A stretch of DNA of 64,000 bases, taken from the NCBI GenBank assembly GCA_022414725.1, contig CM039466.1:16664502-16728501 (forward strand). Direction: 5' to 3'. The position numbers and the translations under genes are program-made. Numbering within the stretch: position 1 is the first letter of the stretch; every line of letters begins with the position of its first letter. Source of the DNA: Microglena sp. YARC. Lineage: Eukaryota; Chlorophyta; Chlorophyceae; Chlamydomonadales; Chlamydomonadaceae. Shown here in pieces: positions 12,290-24,617 of the stretch. The notes below the pieces were generated by a model. That model was not told where the DNA came from. It ran no database searches and saw only the letters and a program-made list of their open reading frames with translations.

Positions 12290-13984
12290 AAATCTCTACG
12301 CCTCAGCCCCAGGAGGTTCCAAGATGCTGAACCCCCCACATCTTCAAACACTCACTTAACAAAATAGTAAAAATATTTGGGCGCCCACCTGGAGGTCGAT
12401 ACTCTTGGTGAGGCGACAGGAAATCTGCACCTTTTGTACGTCCACCTAATGTCACGCCTCAGCCCCCACGATTCCGAGATGCGCCCACCCACATTGGCAA
12501 GGTCGCCCAGGCGGTTCAAGGTAATGTCATAGTTAGATGTTTGGATTGCCTTGATTGTCTTGGTCTCGAATGAGGGAAGCCTGCCAGAAGAGGAGAAAGC
12601 AGTCAGTTGTGGTAGATAGTTTAGATGAGTGGTGAGGATGTAGTGAGTGAATGAAGACCTTGATGTAAGACGTTGACTGGGCAAGAAGCAAAGAGATGTG
12701 TGAATTTTTGGATTCCCTCGATTGGGTCACAATGGGTAGCCTTGACGGCAGTGAAGAGGTGACGTAACTGAGTGAGTGAGATATAGTGAGTGGAATAGCT
12801 TGGAAGGATTGCACTGAGCAGCAGATGATGATGAGTGTTAGTTTGGATTTGCCTTTGATTGTGCTTCTCGATGGAGGACAGCCTGAGCGAGAGGAAACGA
12901 GCAGTGAGTTTGTAGATTTGTTAGACCTCGAGATGGGTGAGGATGTAGTGAGTCACAATGGAAGAACGTCAGTATGAGTTGGACGAGCAAAGAAGGCAAA
13001 TTGATATGTAGGAGATGTTGGCCCTAGGATAGTGTCTCAATGGAGGGTATCCACAGGCAGGAGGAAAGGAGGGTAAGTGATGCGTGAGCGTGTAGAATTG
13101 TGGGACGGAGATGAGCGAGATAAGTGAGTTAATGACCTTGAGGGAGGGTTGCCTGAAAAGGCGAAACTGCATCAGCCAGTGGTGTGTGTGCCTGTAGGAC
13201 GTGGGAACGTTCCTTCAATTTGTGTTCTCCATGATGAGGTTAGCTGAGGGCAGTGAGAGGTGTTACGTAAAGTGGTAGGATTAGTGAGGAATGAGCTTGT
13301 GGAAAGGTTGTCGAGCAAGAATGACTAAATTATATGTGCTAGGGTTTTTCAGGAGTTCCTCGTGATAGTGTCATCCATTTGAGGATAGCCTGGGCCGGAG
13401 TGAGCGTGTTAGTTTGTGAGAGACGTGACGAAGATAGTGAGTGTGAGCAGCTTGTCGGAAGAGATGAGCAAAGAAGGTGACAGTTGATGTGTAGATTTGG
13501 GAGTTGCCTTTGATTATGGTCTCAATGGAGGAAGCCTGAGCCAGGCAGGAGGAAAGAGCAGTGAAAGTGTGGTAGATTGTATAGACATGGAGATGCGTAG
13601 GACTTAGTGAGTGAATGGAGACTTAGAGTAAGGGTGACTGAGCAGAGCAAGCTTGAAGTGTAAGGTGTTGAGTTCACTAGCGATAGTAGTTCTTAATGTG
13701 AGGGTAGCTCCGACAGCAGGAGAGCAAGGGGCAGTGACGTGGCATGGTAGACTGTAGACTGAGATGGCGCGTGAGATGTAGTGAGCAATGGAGACCTGAG
13801 GTAGAGTTGATAGGCAAGAGCAAAGTTGATATTAGGAGCTTGGACACCTAGGATAGTGGTCTCAATGTGAAGGTTAATCCTGGGGCAGCAGCGGAGGAGA
13901 CAGCTGAAGTGACATGTAGACTGAGAAGAGTGACATGACGCGAATAGTAAGTGGAATGAGCCTTGAGGAAGGTGGACTGAGGCA
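12290..13984 (-). repeat. ~165-bp tandem array of acceptor-side copies
   Basis: Around ten diverged units. On the minus strand each contains a CAG, then CTTCC-CCATTGAGACCA and a short open frame. They relate to the start of the exon at 13985-14128. Clear indel noise. Confidence 0.6.
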
Positions 13985-14128
13985 AGAACTGAAGAGATGT
14001 CTTTTGTAGAAGTGTTGGAATTTGCCTCGGCCTGAGGTCTCCAATGGTCGGGTTGCATGAGAATCCAGTTGCACTGCTGACACGAGCCCAAGCCAACTGT
14101 CCACCGTTATTGCAATTGTCAGCCAAGA
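13985..14128 (-). CDS. Candidate exon, cysteine-containing
   Basis: Acceptor CATCTAG before 14128. It reads LADNCNNGGQLAWARVSSAT, then GFSCNPTIGDLRPRQIPTLL in one frame, which remains open to 13848. The 3' end is uncertain because about ten diverged ~165-bp copies of the exon start (each with a CAG acceptor and an S-IETII-like segment) follow at 12.3-14.0 kb. The W-R-V and TGFSC pattern resembles extracellular strands. It is assigned to the giant gene by strand and position. Confidence 0.4.
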
Positions 14129-14189
14129 CTAGATGCGAAGGGAGCTCACCACTGATACAAATAACACTGTAAGCTCACCTTCATGAAGG

Positions 14190-15080
14190 GCAGTCATCGC
14201 ATCAGGAAGCCAGTGTGTTGCTGCGCCGTTCCCAGTCATTGTTACCGTACATCGCATTGCTCCACCAGTGTGTTGCTGTCCAGACCGTGCCACCAGGCGA
14301 TTTGTTACGAATACCGCTTGTCACCAAGTGTTTGCTGCAGGCCGTGCCCAGGTCATTGTTACCGTAATCGCACTTGTCACCCAAGTGCGTTCTGTTCAGC
14401 CTGTTCCCGGTAGATTTAACGTTATCTGCCTTGTCACCAAGCTGTGTTTGCTGTCAGCCGTCAGGTCCGCATTGTTACAGAATCGCACTTGTCACCAAGT
14501 GTGTTGCTGTCAGAGCCGTGCCCAGGATCGAACTTTGTTAACCGCTATACGCACTTGTCACCCAATGTGTTGCTGTCAGCCAGTGCCCAGTCGATTGTTA
14601 CCGTATCGCACTTGTCACCCAAGTGTGTTGCTGCTCACCTCCCAGGTCGATTGTTACCGATATTCGCCACTTGTCACCAAGTGTGTGTGTCAGCCGATGC
14701 CAGGTCATTGTTACGTATCGCACTTCTCACCCAATGTGTTCTCTGTCAGCCTGCCCAGGACTCGATTGTTTTATCGTATCGCCATTTCACCCAACAGTCG
14801 TGGGCTGTCAGCTGCCCAGGCGATTGTACCGTATCGCACTTGTCACCAGTGTGTTCTGTCAGCCCGTGCCACAGTGTCGATTGTTACGATCCACTTGTCA
14901 CCCAAGTGTGTTGCTGTCAGCCGTGCCCAGGTCGATTGTCCGATATCGCACTTGTCACCAAGTGTGTTGCTGAGCCGTTGCCAGTCATGTACCCGTACAC
15001 GCACTTGTCACCCAAGTGTTTGCTGTAGCCAGTGCCCAGTCGATTGTTACCCGTATCGCACTTGTCACCCAGCCATAGAG
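14190..15080 (-). repeat. ~57-bp in-frame minisatellite (19-residue unit)
   Basis: About fourteen units. The error-free unit encodes GDKCDTVTIDLGTADSNTL on the minus strand. Single-base losses break the frame often. The same unit appears once in each larger repeat at 15.07-15.95 kb. Confidence 0.75.
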
Positions 15081-15845
15081 CCCAATGGGAAGTACACCCA
15101 TACAAAGGTATAATAGTGGTGCTTACCTTTCATGAGGGGCAACCACGCAAGCAGGAGGCCAGTGTAGTTCTGTTTCATCCTGTGCCCAAGCTAACTGTCA
15201 CGTATCCACTTGCACCCAAGCCCTAGAGCAAGAGCCACAGTCCATACAAAGGTACACATGTGGTGCTTACCTTTCATGAGGGGCAGACCACGCATCAGGA
15301 AGGCCAGTGTGTTGCTGTCATCTGTGCCCAAGCTAACTGTCACCGTATCGCACTTGTCACCACCTGAGCAAGGAAAGGCCACACCCATACAAAGGTACAC
15401 ATTGGTTTGCACTTACCTTTCATGAGTGCAACCACGCATCAGAAGCAGCTTGTATTCTTCATTCGGCCAGCTAAACTGTCACCGTATCCACTTTCACCCA
15501 AGCCTAGAGCAATGGGAAGGCCACACCATAAAAGGTACACACTGTGGTCTACCTTTCATGGGTTCGACCAGCATCACAAGTGCCAGTGTGTTCTGTCATT
15601 CTGTGCCAGCTAACTGTCACACGTAATATCCACTTGTACACCCAGCCAATAGAGCAATGGGAAGGCCAACCCATACAAAGGTACACATTGTGCTTACCCT
15701 TTCATGAGCGCAGACCACGCATGCAGGAAGGCCAGTGACTGTTGCTTCATCTGTGCCAAGCTAACTGATCACCGCTATCGCACTGTCACCCAAGCCTAGA
15801 CAATGGGAGGCACACCATACAAAAGATACACATGTGTGTGCTTAC
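15081..15845 (-). repeat. ~150-bp tandem array of an exon end plus donor
   Basis: Five units. Each reads LGTDDSNTLAFLMRGLPLMK before donor GTAAGC on the minus strand, copying the end of the exon at 15846-16180. Confidence 0.75.
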
Positions 15846-16180
15846 CCTTTCCGATCGAGGCGGCAGACCACGCATCAGGAAGGCCAGTGTGTTGCTTCAT
15901 CTGTGCCCAAAGCAACTGTCACCGTATCGCACTCTGTCACCATGCCATTATTAGTGAAGGTCCCGCCTACCTCGCAGTGGAGGCCTTGCTCGTTAGGTTA
16001 AGACAAGCATGCCGTTCATGGGGAAGCCGTCAAGGGCGACAGAGAGAGAGGGGACATTGTTACTCATCCTCGTTCCAAGCGAATGCAACACGCCGTGAGT
16101 GTAGTAGGGGCCGATGCGGGTGGCGCTGTGAGACGACAGTGGCTCCCGAGACGGTGAGGTTGGTGACGGCTTGGGGCAAC
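15846..16180 (-). CDS. Candidate exon with frame breaks
   Basis: Acceptor CTCACCAG before 16180; donor GTAAGC after 15846. Protein-like segments appear in successive frames. They are LPQAVTNLTVSGATVV, then RIGPYYTHGVLHSLGTRMSN, NVPSLSVALDGFPMNGMLVL, then EQGLHCEVGGTFTNN and ECDTVTVALGTDE. Two to three indels are needed. The acceptor with the first ~70 bases is repeated about four times at 16.2-16.85 kb. The last part (CDTVTVALGTD-NTLAFLMRGLPLMK plus donor) is repeated at 15.07-15.84 kb. Domain not recognised; probably part of the giant surface-protein gene. Confidence 0.5.
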
Positions 16181-16189
16181 CTGGTGAGG

Positions 16190-16870
16190 GGGGGGGGTCA
16201 GTGGTTTAGGGTTTAGGGGGTAGGGGTTTAGGGGGGAGAGGGAGTGGGAAGGTTTAGGGGGGGAGGAAGGAGGGGGAAGGGGCCGATGCGGGTGGCTCAG
16301 GTGGGGAGGACAGTGACTCTGAAACCAGGTGGGGTTGGTGACGGCTTGAGCAAATCTTAGTGAGGGGGCGGTCAGGATTAGGGATGGAATGGGGAGGAGT
16401 TTAGAGGGAGGGAGGAGGGGGAGGGGAAGATGCGGGTGGCCGCTGTGAGGATGACAGTGGGTCCGAGACGGTGAGCGTTTTGGTGACGGCTTGGGGCAAC
16501 CTTGAGGGGGAGGTCAGGTTTAGGAAGGAAGTCAGGGTTTAGGAGGACTGGGTAGGGGTTTAGGGAGGAGGGAGGAGGGAGGGAGACGATGCGGGTGCCC
16601 GCTCTGTGAGGGCAACATGGCTGCCCGAGACGGTAGTTAGTGACGGCTGGCAACCTGGTGAGCGGGGAGTCCAGGTTTAGGGGGAGTGTGGCAGGCTTTA
16701 GGAGGGGGAGGGAGGAGGGAGGTTGGGGCCGATGCACGGGTGTAATGTGACATGATTGTGAGGCCAAGTGATCATAAAACAGATGAGTTGGTGACTGCTT
16801 CAGGCAACCTGGTGACGGGGGAGGTCAGAAGTTTAGGCGTGTAGATAGGCTTCAGGGTGTAGGTTGTAGG
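16190..16870 (-). repeat. Acceptor-side tandem copies, GGTTTAGGGGGAGG filler
   Basis: Four units of acceptor plus GTTGCCCCAAGCCGTCAC on the minus strand, with GTTTAGGG-rich spacers. The spacers look like TTTAGGG but do not form a telomere array. Confidence 0.65.
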
Positions 16871-16904
16871 GGGAGGGGGGAATCAGCAGCGGCCACAAAA
16901 GGCG

Positions 16905-17154
16905 AAATTTAGATTGATTTGATTGATTATTGATTGACTTATTTTGATTGCATGAGTTGATTGATCTATATTTACTTGATCTGATTGATTATTGATGAAC
17001 TGATTTTATTGATTGATTGATTGTATTGATTGATTGAATTGATTGATTCATTGATTGATTCATTTCGTTTGATTGATTATTGATTGGAATTGATTGATTG
17101 ATTGATTATTTATTTATTTGATTGACTTGATTGATTGATTGATTGAATTGATTA

Positions 17155-17190
<36 letters not shown>

Positions 17191-17360
17191 TTGATTGATT
17201 TATTGATCTCTTGATTGATTGATTGATCGATTGATTTAATTTATTGAATTGATTGATGATTGGATTGATTGATTGATTGATTGATTTATTTATTGATTGA
17301 TTGATTGATTGATTTTATTGATTGATTGATTGATGGATTGATTGATGATTGATTGATGTG
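16905..17360. repeat. (GATT)n tetranucleotide array
   Basis: About 450 bp of GATT/ATTG repeats with interruptions. Confidence 0.95.
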
Positions 17361-17436
17361 GTGTTTGTTTTATTTGTTGCTAAGTTTGCTTGTTTGCTTT
17401 GTTTTGTTTTTTGTAAAAAGAGAAAAGGTTCATTAC

Positions 17437-17541
17437 CTGGGAGGTGTTGGCATCATGGAGGGGCAAGGGTCTCCGAAAACCTTCTATCACAATTCCCATT
17501 GTCCCTGGAATACTTCCATTGATATAGGGGTCCTCAGCCAA
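17437..17541 (-). CDS. Candidate exon: surface-protein repeat strand
   Basis: With acceptor CGGCTAG before 17541 and donor GTAATG after 17437, the 105-nt piece is exactly 35 codons. It reads LAEDPYINGSIPGTMGIVIE, then GFRRPLPLHDANTSQ. The pattern G-xxxG-F-G-PLP-xAN-S is like the short module that follows PA14 in PKHD1L1-type proteins, where a strand is followed by x-PLPxxA. An earlier acceptor (TTTCAG at 17575-17580) would add an out-of-frame stretch. It is clean single-copy sequence between a GATT tetranucleotide array and a G-rich tract. Confidence 0.5.
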
Positions 17542-17574
17542 CTAGCCGATAGAAGGCTACAAGTCTGAAAATCC

Positions 17575-17960
17575 AAGGGGGGCGCGGGGGAGGGGGGGGG
17601 TGGGGGGGAGGCTAGGGGGGGGTGGGGGATTTGTGGAGGAGGGGCGGGGAGGGAGGGGGGTAGGGGGATGGGGGGGAGGGGGTAAAAAAGGGGTAGGTGG
17701 GAGGGGGAAAATCTCCCTGCAACACTCCTGCTATACACCCTTGACAAAATCAGAGTCCAGATTAGGTCCAAGGTGTCAGTGTCAAGGTATTAGTGTCCAA
17801 GGTGTTAGAGTCAAGGTTATTAGTGTCCAAGTGTAGTGTCCGAGGCAGAGGGCAAAGCATAAAATCTCGAGTGTGGATCAAAGTCATTCCATCCTGACAA
17901 AGGCAGATAACAGCTGCGTCGCCACATCGGGGGGCGAGGTGGGTGAAGGGTAGGGGGGAG
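17575..17960. repeat. G-rich tract and a ~19-bp minisatellite
   Basis: Poly-G/GGGGAGG at 17578-17710, then GTGTCCAAGG-type units at 17765-17840. A short minus-strand piece at 17840-17905 (DGMTLIHTRDFMLC) could be coding, but it has no firm limits. Confidence 0.5.
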
Positions 17961-18083
17961 GGGCGGGTGGGAGGGGGAGGGGGTGGGCGGGGTGAAGGCT
18001 GCTTCGGTGCAGGCTTGAGCAGGAGTAAAGGTCACTGTTGGGGGGGGGGAGGGAGGGGGAGAGGGGGGAGGATGACGAGCTCA

Positions 18084-18575
18084 GCAGAAGTTGAGGCAGC
18101 GAGATGTTGGGTAACACGGTGGGGGTCGGCAGAAATGGCTGTATGTGACTGAGGCGTTGTCGCAAGAATTCTTTCCCACCGCCAGGGCCTCACTTGAGGC
18201 CGAGAGGAAGAGCAGGGAGCGGGGAGTTGGTCTCGGAGCAGCTGCGAGGGGTGCTGGCTTGCGAGGGGCACTGGTGTCAGTGGACAGACTGAGCCGATGG
18301 TTCAGCACTACACCCACACGGGGGTCTGGAGGAGGTACGACTCCGCAGGTCATTGGGGTGACAGTCACCGTGATGGTGGTGTCCCCCCCCTTGGGTAGGA
18401 GGACGGCAAAGCGGTGCGTCCGGGAGGAGCGCGGGGCCGAGACAACTATGGATTGTTTTTCAGTGATGGAGGCAAAGGCGGGGGCGAGGCCTCTCCTAGG
18501 GACCGCACAGCAACCTGCTGAAATCCGGTTCCGACCCATTCCACTGCGCTGTCTCCAACAGAATCGGTTGACAGC
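18084..18575 (-). CDS. Candidate exon of the giant surface-protein gene
   Basis: Begins after CATCTGCAG at 18576. One long open frame runs to 18081; it is less biased than its surroundings and contains FAVLLPKGGDTTITVTVTPM, then a Pro/Arg-rich part and ASSEALAVGKNSCDNASVTY. An alternative frame near the start reads STDSVGDSAVEWVGTGFQQ, so an indel or a small intron at about 18500 is likely (CCCTAG|GAG could be a second acceptor). A copy of the first ~80 bases lies at 18775-18850. Position and strand fit the IPT/PA14 gene. The domain is not recognised, and the 3' limit is a guess. Confidence 0.45.
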
Positions 18576-18599
18576 CTGCAGATGTTTGAAATGGGTGTG

Positions 18600-18770
18600 T
18601 GGGAAGTGTGTGTGTGGCATGGCAGTGTGTGGTGTGTGTGCGGCAGTGTGTCAGGAGTGTGCGTGTGGGTGTGTCTGTGTGTCTGCGTGTGTGTGTGTGT
18701 GGCAGTGTGTGTGTTTGTATTTGTGTGTGTGAGTGTGTGTGTGTGAGGCAGTGTGTGTGAGTGTGTCCCT
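18600..18770. repeat. (GT)n-rich tract
   Basis: GTGTGTGG-type simple sequence within the giant gene, between two copies of an exon edge. Confidence 0.85.
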
Positions 18771-18869
18771 AAGGACCCTGCACAGCACCTGCTGAATCCG
18801 GTTCCGGCCCCATTCACTTGCGCGTCTACCGCGCAATAGAATCGATTGACCAGCCTTATTTTATTTTTA

Positions 18870-19630
18870 TCATTATTTGTATTTATGCGCGAATTTTATT
18901 TTATTTGTATTTTATTTGTATTTCATTTGCATTTTATTTGTATTTTATGCGGGATTTTATGTGTATTTTATTTGTAATGTATTCGTATTTTATTTGTATT
19001 TCATTTGCATTTTATTTGTATTTTATGCGGGATTTTATGTGTATTTTATTTGTAATGTATTCGTATTTTATTTGTATTTCATTTGCATTTTTATTTGTAT
19101 TTTTATGCGGATTTTTATGTGTATATTTTTATTGTAATGTATTCGTATTTTATTTGTATTTCATTGCATTTTATTTGTATTTTAATGCGGGATTTTATGT
19201 GTATTTATTATTTGTAATATTTGTATTTTTATTTGTATTTATTTGGCATTTATATTTGTATTTATGCGGGATTTTATGTGTATTTTATTTGTAACTCGTA
19301 TTTTTGTATTTTATTTCTTATTTCATTTGCATTTTTATATGTATTTTATGCGGGATTTATGTGTATTTTATTTGTAAGGTGTATTTGTATTTTATTTGTA
19401 TTTCATTTGCATTTTTATTTGTATTTATGCGGGATTTTATGTGTATTTTATTGTTGTAATCGTATTCGTATTTTATTTGTATTTTATGCGGGATTTTATG
19501 TGTATTTTATTTGTAATGTATTTGTATTTTATTTGTTTCATCATTTGCATTTATTTGTATTTTATGCGGGATTTTATGTGTATTTTTATTTGTATTTTTA
19601 TTCGTATTTTATTCGTATTTTATTTGCTCC
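18870..19630. repeat. AT-rich higher-order repeat (TTTTATTTGTA-type)
   Basis: A ~118-bp higher-order unit built from 10-12-bp pieces and marked by ATGCGGGATTTTATGTG, seen about seven times. The Phe/Tyr/Ile-rich frame is a by-product. Confidence 0.85.
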
Positions 19631-19740
19631 TTTGATTGCCGTATAGATAAACCAGAACAACTGATGGTTGGCCCAGAGCAAGCACTCGTGGCTGGCTCCC
19701 CCTACCTCACACTCAAAATCAGGTGTTTTATGCAGGGTAC

Positions 19741-19934
19741 TTCCATTGACCAAATTGGCCAGCGCTTTAGGGCACTTCAATAACAAAAAACTGCTCTTTG
19801 CAGTGCATAGAGCGTTAAAATTGCTTGCTGCGCCCACAGGGGATTGCAAAAAACTGCGCGAAACGCGCAGTGGGGCTTAAAAAGGCAGCGCGCCAGCGCG
19901 CAGAAGTGCGCGCTTGGAAGTACCCTGGTACTAT
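19741..19934. repeat. Dispersed repeat R1, copy 2
   Basis: Second copy of the 366-545 repeat in the same orientation, with small indels, sitting between an AT-rich array and a 24-26-bp minisatellite inside the giant gene. Confidence 0.7.
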
Positions 19935-19954
19935 GTGTTTACATAAACTGCCGG

Positions 19955-20275
19955 TTGGCCCCAGTTCGCAAACTGGCGGTTGGCCCCAGTTCCGCAAACT
20001 GGCGGTTGGCCCCAGTTCCGCAAACTGGCGGTTGGCCAGTTCCGCAAACTGCGGTTGGCCCCAGTTCCGCAAAACTGGGGTTGGCCCCAGTTCCGCAAAA
20101 CTGGCGGTTGGCCCCAGTTCCGCAAACTGGCTGGTTGCCAGTTGAAACCTGGCGTTGCCCCAGTTCCGCAACTGGCGGTTGGCCCCAGTTCCGCAAACTG
20201 GCGGTTGCGCCCAGTTCGCAAAGCGTCTGGCGGTTGGCCCCAGTTACGCAAACTGGCTGGTTGCCCTAGTTCAAG
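19955..20275. repeat. ~25-bp minisatellite
   Basis: About twelve units of GCGGTTGGCCCCAGTTCCGC plus AAACTG, with single-base indels. Confidence 0.9.
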
Positions 20276-20389
20276 AAGACAGGCTGGACACCTCAATCTC
20301 ACACCTCGTACTACTCACACCTCGGAACCATACATGTATTCATTTAAATCCACAAACAAAGCACTGTCCAGCCCGAACAAGTCAAAAAA

Positions 20390-23224
20390 ACCAACCAACC
20401 AACCAACCTCGAGGTAGATGGGCGGGATGCATCACAAACGGTGTCAATGGAGAAGCAAAAGCTTAATCTCTACAACCAACCAACAACTCAAATGACCAAA
20501 CAAGTCAAGACCAACCAACCCAACTAACCTCGAGGTAGATGGCAGGGATGCATCACAAAAGGTATCAATGGAGGCGATCATGTTGATCTCTACCAACCAA
20601 CCAACCAATCGTCCCAACCAACCAACTAACTAATCTAACTAAACTAACTATAACCAACCCAACCAACCAACCAAACGCAACCAACCAAACGTCACCCAAC
20701 AACCACAAACCTAACTCAACCATTGCCAACCAACTCCATCCAACCAACTCAACCAGACAACCAATGCCAACCAACGCAACCAACAACATAACAAAACCAA
20801 CACACCCACAACCAACTGTCCAACCAACCCAACCAATCAAAAAGACATACCAACCAACAACAAAAATACAACCAACAACCAAATGACCAACAACCAACCT
20901 CGAGGTAGATGGGCAGGATGCACTCGCAAAAGGTGTCATGGAGCGAGCACTGTTAGGATCTATACAAACCAACCAACCAACCAACCAACCAACGCAACCA
21001 ACCACAAACCAACCTTCGAGGTATGAATGGGCAGGGACTGCACCACAAAAGGTTCAATGGAGCAAGCACAGTTGAAACCAACCAACCAACCAACCAACCA
21101 ACCATGCCAACCAACAACGCAACCAATCAACAACACAAACAAATGACCAACCACCAACCAAACAATCAAACAAACAAGCTGTATGACCACCAAACAAACA
21201 AACAATATGACGCCAACGGCAACCAAACAAACAAATACCCTTGCCCAACCAACCCCTAACAAATGACCACCAACAACAAACAATGATAAACCAACCAACC
21301 TCGAGGTAGATTGGGCAGGATGCATCGCAAAAGGTGTCAATGGAGGCGAGCACTGTTGATCCTCTTTCAAACCAACCAACCAACCAACCAACCAAGCACA
21401 AACACATGACCAACCAACCAACCAATCACAACTACCAATTCAACGCCAACCAACCAAGCTCTCGATAGTCCAACCAACCCATCCAATCCAACAACCAACA
21501 ACCAACCAACCAATCAAAATGACTAACCAAACCAAACAAAATGACCAACCAACAACTCGTCCAAATGACCAGTACGCCAACAACCTCAAGGTAGATGGGC
21601 AGGGATGCATCGCAAAAAGTGTCAATGGAGCGAGCACTGTTGATCTCTACCAACCAAACCAACAACCAACCAACCAACCAACCAACGCAACCAACCAACC
21701 AACCAACCAAACCAACTAACCAACCTCAAGGTAAGAATGGGGCAGGGATGCAACCAACAAAAGGTGTCAATGGAGCGAGCACGGTTGAAACCAACAACAA
21801 CCAACCAACCAAGCCAAATTACAACCCAATCAACCAACAAAGCAACAACCAACCAACAAACAAACAAATGACCAATGCCAAACAACAAAAACAATGAACC
21901 AACCAAACAGAGAAAAAACAAAATGACCAACCGACCTACCTAACAAATGACCAACCAACCAAACAAACAAATGACTGATCAACCAACCTTCGAGGTAGAG
22001 GGCAGGGATGCATCAAAAAGGTGTCAATGGAACAGCACTGTTGAATCTCTGCAAACCAACCAACCAACCAACCAATAATGCCAACCAACCAACAACCAAC
22101 TAACCAATCCTCAAAGGTGATGGGAGGTATGCACACGAAAAAAGGTGTCAATGGAGCGAGCACTCTTGATCTTCTTACCAACCAAGCCAACCAACCGACC
22201 ATAAATGCGCCAGCAACCAACCTCGAGGTAGATGGGCAGGGACACATCACAAAAGTCGTCAATGGAACGAGCACTATGTTGATCTCTATACAACCACAAC
22301 CAACCAACCACCACAACCAACCAACCAACCAACCAACGCTTCCAACCAACCAACCAAATGACCTGACCAACCAACCAACCAGTCGCCAACAACCACCTTG
22401 AGGTAGATTGGGCAAGGACACATCATTAAAGTTATCAATGGAACGAGCACGGGTAATTTGTACAACCAGACCAATTAACCAACCAACAAACCAACCAACA
22501 CAACCAAGTACGGCAGACGAACACCAAACCAACCAACCAACCAACTGAATGACATATATACCAACCAACGCAACAACCAACCTTGAGTAGATGGGCGGGG
22601 CACATCACGAAAGTTGTCAATGGAAGGGAGCACAGAGGAGATCGGTACCAACCAACCAACCAACCAACCACCAAATGACCAACCAACCTCGAGGTAGATA
22701 GGCGGGAACATAGACATCATTATAGTTATCAATGGAACGAGCACGGGTGATTTGTAACAACCAACCAACCAACCAACCAACCAACCAACCAACGAAATGA
22801 CCTACCAACCAACCAACCTTGAGTAGATGGGCGGGGGCACATCACGAAAGTTGTCAATGGAACAAGCACGGGAGATCGGTACAGCCAAACCAACCAACCA
22901 ACCAACCAACCACCAACCAACCAAATTGACCAACCAACCTCGAGGTAGATGGCGGGGACGCATCATAAAAGGTGTCAATGGAGCGATCACTGGTGTTGAT
23001 CTCTACCCAACCAAATGACCAAATGACCAACCAACCAACAACCAACTAACCTTGAGGTAGATTGGGGCAGGATGCATCACATAAGGTTCTCGATGGAGCG
23101 AGCACTGTTGATCTCTACCAACCAACCAACCAACCAAACAAACAAACAATCAAATGACCCAAACAACCAACGTTCAACCAACCAACCAACCAACCAACCA
23201 AACAAACTATAACAACCAACCAAC
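20390..23224 (-). repeat. (CCAA)n arrays separated by copies of an exon end
   Basis: About fifteen copies of a ~60-bp coding-like core. On the minus strand each encodes ARSIDTFxDASxPIYLE, then GAG|GTTGGT. Stretches of (CCAA)n separate them. The core is the last part of the PA14 exon at 23225-23416. The core is better conserved than the spacer length. Confidence 0.85.
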
Positions 23225-23416
23225 CTCGAGGTAGATGGGCGGGGACGCATCATAAAAGGTGTCAATGGAACGAGCACGCGGGATTATCTGTACCAAACCT
23301 TCGACACCTCAGTGCCGTTGCTGTCCAGGGTAGGTTGCATTCAGTTGCGCCACGTCATCTGCGTCAGGGGTAGAGAGTGAGGAGCCCGATGCGGCGCGTG
23401 TAGAACGGCTTTGGCC
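23225..23416 (-). CDS. Exon 8: PA14 domain continued, with indels
   Basis: Acceptor CCTAG before 23416; the probable donor is GAG|GTTGGT after 23225. Three frames must be combined. One reads GPKPFYTRRIGLLTLYP, the next DADDVAQLNATYPG, the third LDSNGTEVSKVWYR, then RSIDTFYDASPPIYLE. Together they follow a PA14 core: a GLLTLYP strand, an ADD-AQL turn, a serial D-N-T segment, and a P-I-YLE strand expected just before the next exon. Two or three single-base indels are needed. I attribute them to sequence error, because neighbouring repeat units show the same noise. About fifteen copies of the last ~60 bases (SIDTFxDA..YLE plus donor) fill 20.4-23.2 kb. Confidence 0.6.
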
Positions 23417-23419
23417 CTA

Positions 23420-24180
23420 GGGGAATATGGCATGGTGAGGTGGTGTTGCAGGAAGGTGCTGGTGAGGTGAGGAGCCAGATAGCGGCGGCCATGTAGAACG
23501 CTTTGGCCCTAGAGGAATAGGAGGGGGGGTGCTGTAGTGATAATCTAATCCACTACTTATGTATAAAGAAATAGGAGGGGGTGCTGTAGTGATAATTGCT
23601 AAAACCCACTATTTATATATAAGAATAGGAGGGGTGCTGTAGTGATAATCTAATCCCACTATTTATGTATCAGAATAGAGAGGGGGTGCTTGTATCTGAC
23701 AATCTAATCCCACTATTTCTATATAAAGAATATGAGGCAGTGGTGTAGTGACAATCTAATCCCACTATTTCTATCTAAAGAATATGAGGCAAGTGGTGAT
23801 AGTGACAATGTAATCCCACTATTCTATCTAAAGAATATGAGGCAGTGGTGTAGTGACAATCTAATCCACCACTATTTCTGTGTCTAAAGAATAGGAGGCG
23901 GGGCTGTAGTGACAATCTAATGCCCAACTATTTCTATCTAAAGAATATGAGGCAGTGGTGTAGCGACAATCTAATCCCCATGTTTTTTTATTTAGACTAT
24001 TTCTGTCTAAAGAATAGGAGGCGGGGCTGTAGTGAACAATTAATCCACTATTTATATCTAAAGAATAGGAGGTGGGGCTGTAGCGACAATCTAATCCTAC
24101 AATTGATTTACAGGCTATGGTTGCCAATGTAGACAAATGTTTTACGTAGAGGAATAGAGGCGGTGCTGTAGTATGTGTAT
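23420..24180 (-). repeat. ~57-60-bp tandem array at an intron
   Basis: About twelve units such as AATAGGAGGGGGTGCTGTAG. On the minus strand they include CCTATTCCTCTAG, combining the end of exon 7 (CCTATTCCTCAAG) with a CTAG acceptor-like site. Confidence 0.7.
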
Positions 24181-24184
24181 TATC

Positions 24185-24185
24185 G

Positions 24186-24224
<39 letters not shown>

Positions 24225-24571
24225 TCATCATCATGACCATCATCATCACCATCATCAACACATCATAATTATAATATAAGAATAAGAATAACGAATAATA
24301 ATAATGTAATCTTAATCATCATCATCATCATGTAATCATCATCATGCATGATCATCATCATAAAAAAAATGATACATATGAGATAAATGAATGATATGTT
24401 ACTAGAGGAAAATAGGATGGGGTGCTAAGGTTTTGCAATAATTATTATTATAATCACCATCACCATCACCAGCATCATCATGTTGATATTAATAATAATA
24501 TATAATTAATAATAATAATAATAAATAATAATAATAATAATAATAATAAAAGAATAATAATAATAATACAA

Positions 24572-24617
<46 letters not shown>

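Noticed and set aside
16200..16870. Telomere-like TTTAGGG tracts
   Set aside because: GTTTAGGGGG strings are irregular spacers in a ~150-bp repeat, not a head-to-tail telomere array.
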